In this document: piece after piece, positions 58,855 through 64,000 of the stretch | How positions within the stretch are numbered: the first letter of the stretch is position 1 | Layout of the letters: every line of letters starts with the position of its first letter | DNA from: Rubrobacter xylanophilus | GTDB taxonomy: Bacteria > Actinomycetota > Rubrobacteria > Rubrobacterales > Rubrobacteraceae | Length of the DNA: 64,000 nt | Reading direction: 5' to 3' | Assembly: GCF_007164525.1 (NCBI RefSeq) | Contig: NZ_AP019791.1 | Span: forward strand, 855,501 to 919,500 | Made by a program: the position numbers and the translations under genes | The notes under the pieces: model-generated | The model's database searches: none | What the model was told of the DNA's origin: nothing | The model's input: only the letters and a program-made list of their open reading frames with translations

Positions 58855-60504
58855 TCACGCGAGCGGGATGAGCTGCGGGGCCTCGACCCACGCGTGCTCG
58901 GTTGCGAGGATGCCCGCGAGCGCCAGAGCCCCGGCCGCCGCCACCAGCAGAGGGAGCGAGAGCGCCACCCCCGCGGCGATGAGGGCCAGCGGCACGAGGG
59001 ATCCCAGAACCACGGAGACGCCCCAGAAGAGCCCCCTGTAGCGGCCCGCGTAGATCATCTTCGCCGCCCGCGCGGCGTCCCGGTCAGGGTGCTCCACCGA
59101 GAGCTCCGCCCACATCACGACGAGCCCGGCGGCGATCCCCACCGCGAGCGTGAGGGCGAGCGCCGGTCTGAGAGGCTCCAGCCCCCCTACGAGAAGCGAG
59201 GCGATGTACAGGGCCGCCGCCCCTGCCACCGCGGCATGAACCAGCATGTGGACCGGCAGCGCCGGGCTCTGCCAGAAGCTCCGCCCCTTCGCCTGCGCGA
59301 AGAGGAACGCCGTGTAGACCGCCGTCGCGCCCGCGGCCACCACCAGCGGCCAGGCCAGCACCGCGTCGACCGCCGCCGCCCAGCCCTCCGGCAGAACGCC
59401 GAGGATCCCGAGCAGCCCGGCCACGAACCACAGCCCGAGCAGCAACCCGTATCCCGTGATGATGTAGGCCCCCCTCACCAGCCAGCTCCTCCACTGGGGC
59501 CTCAAAAGGACGTAGTGGAACCGGTCGGGACGGTCGAGGTCCTTGATCAGCAGCGCCCCCGTGGCCGCGAGAAAGACCATCCCCAGGAGGGCGCCGGTCC
59601 ACAGCGCGGCCTCCGAAACGGCGAACCCCAGGCCCGCCGCGAGAAAAGGGATGGCGACCGAGCCGGTCGAGATCGCCTTGGTCCACACATAAGCGGGCAC
59701 CTCTTTGCCCCACATCACGCCCTTGTTCGGCTCGTCGTAGACCCGGCGAGCCTTCTCCGGCTGTACGTGCGGGACAGGCTCCGGAGCACCCTTGCCGTTC
59801 GTGCCGGGCTTGCGGCCCAGGGGGATGACGCCCTTCGTGACACCGACGTCGTTGCCGTTCCCATGGCTGCCTCCCGGCGCGTGGTGGCCTACGCCCCTCC
59901 GCTGGCCGCTCCACATGTAGTCCGAGGCGGGCGGAGCGTCGTCGGGGGTCAGGGCGGCCTCATCGCCGTCGATGTAGAAGAGCTTCGGCCTGGTGCCCTT
60001 CTCCGGACGGCGCGCCGTGACTTTCTCGCGGGCGAGGAGCCTGCTGATCTCTGTCGTGGGATCTTCCATGTCCCCGCTGATGATGGCATGCTCCGGACAC
60101 ACGTTGACGCAAGCCGGCTCAAGCCCCACGTCCACCCGGTGGGCGCAGTAGTTGCACTTGGCCGCCGTGTGGGTCTCAGGATCTATGTAGAGCGCATCGT
60201 AGGGACACGCCTGGGTGCAGGCCTTGCAACCTATGCACCTCTCCCAGTTGAAGTCCACGATCCCATCGTCCCGGATGTACAGCGCGGTGACGGGGCAGGC
60301 CTCCACGCACGGCGCATCCTCGCAGTGGTTGCAGCGCATCACGTGAAAGGCCCGCTGGGTGTCGGGAAACTCCCCCTTCTCGATGTACTTCACCCACGTG
60401 CGGTTCACCCCTACGGGAACGTCGTGCTCGGCCTTGCAGGCCACCGTGCAGGCGTGGCACCCGATGCACTTGCGGTTGTCGATGATGAAGCCGTAGCTCG
60501 TCAT
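58855..60504 (-). CDS. Fused ferredoxin-type electron-transfer and NrfD membrane subunit
   Basis: The 549-residue protein joins two subunits normally separate. Residues ~1-190 hold four 4Fe-4S Cys clusters (CIGCHACTVACKAEH; CNHCEDAPCVEACP; CIGCKACTQACP; CNYCAHRV...CVNVCP). A linker rich in Gly/His follows (RGVGHHAPGGSHGNGND), then an NrfD-like part with about eight TM helices. It would link the molybdoenzyme to the quinone pool. ATG 60504 has GAGGGG upstream. Confidence 0.88.
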   Translation of the reverse strand: MTSYGFIIDNRKCIGCHACTVACKAEHDVPVGVNRTWVKYIEKGEFPDTQRAFHVMRCNHCEDAPCVEACPVTALYIRDDGIVDFNWERCIGCKACTQACPYDALYIDPETHTAAKCNYCAHRVDVGLEPACVNVCPEHAIISGDMEDPTTEISRLLAREKVTARRPEKGTRPKLFYIDGDEAALTPDDAPPASDYMWSGQRRGVGHHAPGGSHGNGNDVGVTKGVIPLGRKPGTNGKGAPEPVPHVQPEKARRVYDEPNKGVMWGKEVPAYVWTKAISTGSVAIPFLAAGLGFAVSEAALWTGALLGMVFLAATGALLIKDLDRPDRFHYVLLRPQWRSWLVRGAYIITGYGLLLGLWFVAGLLGILGVLPEGWAAAVDAVLAWPLVVAAGATAVYTAFLFAQAKGRSFWQSPALPVHMLVHAAVAGAAALYIASLLVGGLEPLRPALALTLAVGIAAGLVVMWAELSVEHPDRDAARAAKMIYAGRYRGLFWGVSVVLGSLVPLALIAAGVALSLPLLVAAAGALALAGILATEHAWVEAPQLIPLA

Positions 60505-60582
60505 GCCCATCCCCTCTTCGAGAACCCACACGGATGCTAACACCACCCCAAAGTGCGTTGAATAAGCAACATCCGATCCCCC

Positions 60583-60599
60583 CATAGGCACAGCCTATG
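60583..60599. promoter_or_regulatory. Perfect palindrome before the molybdoenzyme operon
   Basis: CATAGGC-ACA-GCCTATG lies about 80 bases upstream of the FeS/NrfD start. A degenerate version occurs at 61657-61673 before the SQR-like gene. It is a good candidate LysR-type binding site. Confidence 0.6.
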
Positions 60600-60613
60600 C
60601 CCGGGCGAGGGGC

Positions 60614-61543
60614 TTAACGACGGGGAACCTCCGCGCGGCGGGCGCTTCCGGCGCGCTTCTCCGCGGACAGCTGGCAGACGCCGAGCAGGTAGTCGTAGAA
60701 GCCCTGCTCGGTCGCGTTCAGTTCGGCTTCGGGATTGCGGATGAGGGTGAAGCGCCGGGGAACGGAGAACCCCCGGGCCACGGAGAGGCTCCCGGCCTTC
60801 AGCTCCAGGCGTATCGCCTCCCGCGACAGGAGCGAGAAGCCCAGTCCTGCTTCTATGGCCTCCTTGATCGCGCTGGTGCTCCCGAACTCCATCTGAACGT
60901 CGAGGGAGAGCCCCATCTCCGAGACGGCCCGCTCCACGACCTCCCGGGTCCCGGAACCCCGCTCCCTGGAGATGAAGGGCTCCCGGGAGAGCTCCCCGGG
61001 ACGGACCCCCCGCCGGGCCCATGGATGCCCCGGCCTCACGACGACCACCAGCTCGTCCTCCAGCAGCGGTACGCTCTCGAGCGGCCCCCGGACCTCATCA
61101 CCCTCTATGACCCCAAAGGCCACCGTCCCCCGCCCCACGAGCGCGACCACCTCCCTGGTGTTCCCCACGAACACCTCGGGGATCACACCGGGATGACGCT
61201 CCCTGAACCCCCGCAGCCACGCGGGAAACAGATGCTCGCCCAGCGTGGAGCTCGCCGCCACATACAGCCTCGCCTCCCGCCGGACCCGCAGGGAACGCAA
61301 GACCTCCTCCACCCGCTCGACCTCATCAAGCACCCTCCGAGCCCGCTCGTACAGCAACCTCCCCTGCTCGGTGGGCTCCACCCCCCGCCGCGACCGCACC
61401 AGTAGCGGAACCCGAGCCTCCCTCTCCAGCTCAGCGAGCCGCTCGCTCACGCTAGGCTGCGCCAGATACATCCGCCGCGCAGCCCCGGAGATGCTCCCCT
61501 CCTCCACCGCCGCACAGAACGCCTCGAGAGACCTGAGCCTCAT
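60614..61543 (-). CDS. LysR-family transcriptional regulator
   Basis: The 309-residue protein has the LysR HTH (SISGAARRMYLAQPSVSERL) and a CysB/CbbR-like effector domain (ARLYVAASSTLGEHLFPAWL; FISRERGSGTREVVE). It resembles regulators of sulfur and inorganic-energy genes. It is divergent from the SQR-like gene and upstream of the molybdoenzyme operon, with matching palindromes in front of both. Confidence 0.9.
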   Translation of the reverse strand: MRLRSLEAFCAAVEEGSISGAARRMYLAQPSVSERLAELEREARVPLLVRSRRGVEPTEQGRLLYERARRVLDEVERVEEVLRSLRVRREARLYVAASSTLGEHLFPAWLRGFRERHPGVIPEVFVGNTREVVALVGRGTVAFGVIEGDEVRGPLESVPLLEDELVVVVRPGHPWARRGVRPGELSREPFISRERGSGTREVVERAVSEMGLSLDVQMEFGSTSAIKEAIEAGLGFSLLSREAIRLELKAGSLSVARGFSVPRRFTLIRNPEAELNATEQGFYDYLLGVCQLSAEKRAGSARRAEVPRR

Positions 61544-61656
61544 CTCCCGTCGCCCCCGTTCTTGAAGACGAATATAATAATTAAGTATAGCATCATCTTT
61601 CGTGCGTCCGTGCGGGGCGCGCGTCGTTCATTTTGTATAGGAAGTTTCTAGATCCG

Positions 61657-61673
61657 CATAGGCAGAACCTGTG
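61657..61673. promoter_or_regulatory. Degenerate copy of the LysR palindrome
   Basis: CATAGGC-AGA-ACCTGTG keeps one perfect arm of the 60583-60599 site and lies in the divergent promoter region between the LysR gene and the SQR-like gene. An AT-rich TATAATAATTAAGTATAG stretch at about 61574-61591 supplies likely -10 elements. Confidence 0.5.
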
Positions 61674-61752
61674 TCCCGGGGGGCAACGCGGGCGGCGGGC
61701 GCTGCTAGCATTGGCTCAGGGGCAGGTGTTTTCGGGAAAGGAGCTTTCGGGC

Positions 61753-63057
61753 ATGCGGTCATCGAGCGCACTGAAGAGCGCCGGGATCCTCGCCGGGGTG
61801 CTGGCGCCGGCGGTTGTGGGGATGAAGATCAGGCGTCAGGCGCAGAGTCCGGCGCGCGGCAGGGTGGTGATCGTCGGGGGAGGGACGGCGGGGCTCGCCG
61901 TCGCGGCCCGGCTGTGCCGCAGGCTCCGGCATCCGGAAGTAACCATCATCGAGCCCTCCGAGAAGCACGCCTATCAGCCGGGATGGACGCTGGTCGCCTC
62001 GGGTGTCTTCGGGAAGGAGCACTTCATAAGGAGGGAGGCCGACTACATCCCCAAAGGGGCCGGGTGGATCCGGGAGCGGGTCGAAGGGTTCGAACCGGAG
62101 CACAACCGGGTGATCACGGAGAGCGGCCGGAAGGTCGGCTACGACTTCCTGGTGGTTTGCCCGGGCCATCAGCTGGACTACGGCAGAATAGAGGGGCTCG
62201 ACGGTAGCCTGGGGCGCGACGGGCTCCACAGCAACTACACGGCGGAGGGCGCCGAGAAGACCTGGGAGGGGATACGCGGCTTCCGGGGCGGCACCGCGCT
62301 GTTCACGGAGCCCGCGGGTCAGATAAAGTGCGGCGGGGCACCGCAGAAGATCTGCTACATGGCCGACTCCCACTGGAGGCGTTCCGGGGTGAGAGACCGG
62401 GTGCGTCAGGTCTTCGCGAGCGGCAAGCCGGCCCTCTTCTCCTCGCCGTATTACCGCGAAGCCCTCGAGAAGGTCATGGAGCGCAAGGGGATAGAGACCC
62501 TCTTCAACCACGACCTCGTAGCCGTGGACCCCGAGAAAAAGGAGGCGACCTTCCGGGTCAAAGAGGAAAACGGAACCAGAGAGGTCAGGATGTCCTACGA
62601 CTTCCTGCACCTCTGCCCGCCCCAGAGCGCCCCGGATTTCATCAAACAGAGCCCGCTGGCGAACGAGGCCGGCTACGTGGAGGTAGACAGGCACACCCTC
62701 CAGCACGCGCGCTACCCGAACGTCTTCGCCCTCGGCGACGCGAGCAGCCTACCCACCTCCAAGACCGGGGCCGCCATCAGGAAGCAGGCCCCCGTGCTCG
62801 TGTACAACCTGGTGCGGACCATGGAGGGTGTGGACCTCAAGGTGGATTCCCTTGACTACCACGGCTACACCTCCTGCCCGCTGGTCACCGACTACGGGAA
62901 GATGATGCTCGCGGAGTTCGACTACACGCTCAAGCCCCGGCCCACCTTCCCGCCCTGGGACCACGACTCCCGGAAGGAGACCTACGCCAACTGGCTCCTG
63001 AAGACCCGGGTGCTGCCGGCCATGTACTGGGACGGCATGCTCAAGGGGATCGCCTGA
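61753..63057 (+). CDS. Sulfide:quinone oxidoreductase-like flavoprotein
   Basis: The 434-residue protein has an N-terminal hydrophobic stretch, the FAD Rossmann motif VVIVGGGTAGLAVAARL, PSEKHAYQPGWTLV as in SQRs, candidate redox Cys in LVVCPGHQLDYG, KCGGAPQKICYMAD and HLCPPQS, and NVFALGDASSLPTSKTGAA. SQRs oxidise sulfide or persulfide and reduce quinone. ATG 61753 has AAAGGAG upstream. It overlaps the 3' end of the next, convergent gene by 17 bases. Confidence 0.87.
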   Translation: MRSSSALKSAGILAGVLAPAVVGMKIRRQAQSPARGRVVIVGGGTAGLAVAARLCRRLRHPEVTIIEPSEKHAYQPGWTLVASGVFGKEHFIRREADYIPKGAGWIRERVEGFEPEHNRVITESGRKVGYDFLVVCPGHQLDYGRIEGLDGSLGRDGLHSNYTAEGAEKTWEGIRGFRGGTALFTEPAGQIKCGGAPQKICYMADSHWRRSGVRDRVRQVFASGKPALFSSPYYREALEKVMERKGIETLFNHDLVAVDPEKKEATFRVKEENGTREVRMSYDFLHLCPPQSAPDFIKQSPLANEAGYVEVDRHTLQHARYPNVFALGDASSLPTSKTGAAIRKQAPVLVYNLVRTMEGVDLKVDSLDYHGYTSCPLVTDYGKMMLAEFDYTLKPRPTFPPWDHDSRKETYANWLLKTRVLPAMYWDGMLKGIA

Positions 63058-64000
63058 GGCGCTCGGAGGTGGCCTCCTCGCGCAGGGCGCGCCAGCCGTG
63101 AAAGGCCTCTTCGAAACCGGCCGCGAGCGCCGTGGAGGGGCCCTCCACGTCGACCCGTGCCCGGCCCTGAGGCGGAAGACCTTCCGGATAGCGCAGCGAG
63201 ATGCGGCTGTAGCGCCCTCCGCCGTGCCCGAGGTAACACTCCGGCGCGGGGAGGTGTGTCGCGGCCTCCTCCAGCAATCCGAGCCTCCGCAGGACGTCCT
63301 CGGCGGCGGTGACTCCGGCCGCCGCGGCGGCGTCCGCGGCTCGGGGCAGGCCGGTGGCCGCCGCGTCCCCGACGACGTAGAGCCCCTCCTCGGCAGTCCC
63401 GAACCGGGACGAGACCTCCACCAGCGGCCCCTCCCCGGGAAGCTCCGCGAGAACGCGGGACCTCCCGTGCGGCGGCACCACCAGCGCGAGGTCGAAGCCG
63501 AGGGAGTCGCCGTCCCGGGAACGCAGGTCGCCGCCGGCGAGGGAGTCGAGCTCCGACCGGAAGCCGGTCAAAAGCTCCACCCCCTCCGCGGCGCACGAGC
63601 GGCGCAGGAAACCCGAGACTTCCTCTCCCAGGGCCTCGAGCGGCTCCTCCTCGGGGGTGGTGAGAAAGACGCGGACGTCGCGCTCCAGCGCGCGGTAGAG
63701 GCCGGCGAGCTGCATGGCGAGACCGTAAGGAGCCGGCGGACACCGGTAGGGCAGCGAGGATACGACCACCGCGACGACGCCCTCCCGCAGCTCCCGGACG
63801 GCGCGGGAGGCACGTCCGGCCCCGTCGGGATCCCAGAAGGCGAAGACACCCGGGGCCTCTGGCACCGCACCGACGTCCAGGGCGAGGCCCGGAGAAGCGA
63901 TGACCGCGTCGGCCCGCACGGTAGTGCCATCCTCGAGACGCACGCCCTTCCCGGAGACCTCCCGAACACCCGCGGGCACGACCTCCATCCCCTCCAGCGA
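63041..64000 (-). CDS. FAD-dependent oxidoreductase, partial (5' end outside window)
   Basis: The visible part (~319 residues) has RLEDGTTVRADAVIASPG, a FAD-binding second half with LYVVGDAAATGLPRAADAA and a C-terminal domain like that of sulfide dehydrogenase/flavocytochrome-c flavoproteins or NADH dehydrogenase-like proteins. The N-terminal GxGxxG motif is not in the window, so the gene continues beyond 64000. It converges on the SQR-like gene with a 17-base overlap. The substrate is not certain. Confidence 0.75.
   Translation of the reverse strand, partial: SLEGMEVVPAGVREVSGKGVRLEDGTTVRADAVIASPGLALDVGAVPEAPGVFAFWDPDGAGRASRAVRELREGVVAVVVSSLPYRCPPAPYGLAMQLAGLYRALERDVRVFLTTPEEEPLEALGEEVSGFLRRSCAAEGVELLTGFRSELDSLAGGDLRSRDGDSLGFDLALVVPPHGRSRVLAELPGEGPLVEVSSRFGTAEEGLYVVGDAAATGLPRAADAAAAAGVTAAEDVLRRLGLLEEAATHLPAPECYLGHGGGRYSRISLRYPEGLPPQGRARVDVEGPSTALAAGFEEAFHGWRALREEATSERLRRSP

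Noticed and set aside
1-64000. CRISPR array
   Set aside because: No regularly spaced short direct repeats with unique spacers were seen, and no cas genes.

Overview
High-GC DNA in which GTG and TTG starts are common and genes are often coupled by 4-base overlaps. The set of genes (ssrA-smpB-rnr-ftsX-ftsE-murI, many ArsR/SmtB regulators, P1B ATPases, DUF3105, DUF305) fits a deep-branching actinobacterium such as Rubrobacter. That assignment is an inference from gene content and style, not from an alignment.

Layout. (1) 1-3.2 kb is chromosomal: type II 3-dehydroquinase, a zinc-type MDR dehydrogenase and an AP-endonuclease-2-fold TIM-barrel protein in a tightly coupled operon, then a hypothetical gene. 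(2) 3.24-46.36 kb is an integrative element of about 43 kb inserted in tRNA-Arg(TCT). It is bounded by 44-bp direct repeats (3' part of the tRNA, one mismatch), with a tyrosine integrase beside the intact tRNA and a second, integrase-proximal repeat near both ends. (3) 46.3-52.5 kb is chromosomal housekeeping: three tRNAs, murI, tmRNA, smpB, rnr, ftsX, ftsE, a DUF2993 protein. (4) 52.5-64 kb is a sulfur/redox region: an ArsR-type regulator, a glutaredoxin, two DUF202 proteins, a SulP transporter, a molybdopterin oxidoreductase with a fused FeS/NrfD partner, a LysR regulator, a sulfide:quinone-oxidoreductase-like protein and a second flavoprotein running off the end.

The element is a metal-homeostasis island. 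It holds four P1B-type ATPases, each with a different transmembrane metal motif (APC, CTC, SPC, CPC), three ZIP transporters, two CDF exporters, five ArsR/SmtB-type regulators, a His/Gly-rich small protein, two DUF305 proteins, a signal peptidase II, and accessory enzymes (PaaK-like ligase, methyltransferase, glutaredoxin, DUF1385 protein). Palindromes that look like ArsR operators lie in front of several units. Its left end carries a PIN/coiled-coil pair, a SWIM zinc-finger protein and a SLOG-fold protein. Its right end carries a replication/maintenance module (LexA-like repressor, primase/helicase-like protein, TubC_N-domain protein, small coupled ORFs, excisionase-like protein, integrase). 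No conjugation genes were recognised.

The element has been remodelled. An IS1-type element (10-bp target duplication) sits at the 3' end of the CTC ATPase gene and splits an operon. An IS1380-type element (4-bp CTAT duplication) cuts the last codons off an alkaline phosphatase gene. A decayed lspA copy, a SLOG gene fragment and a diverged noncoding repeat rich in hairpins lie in the gene-poor stretches.
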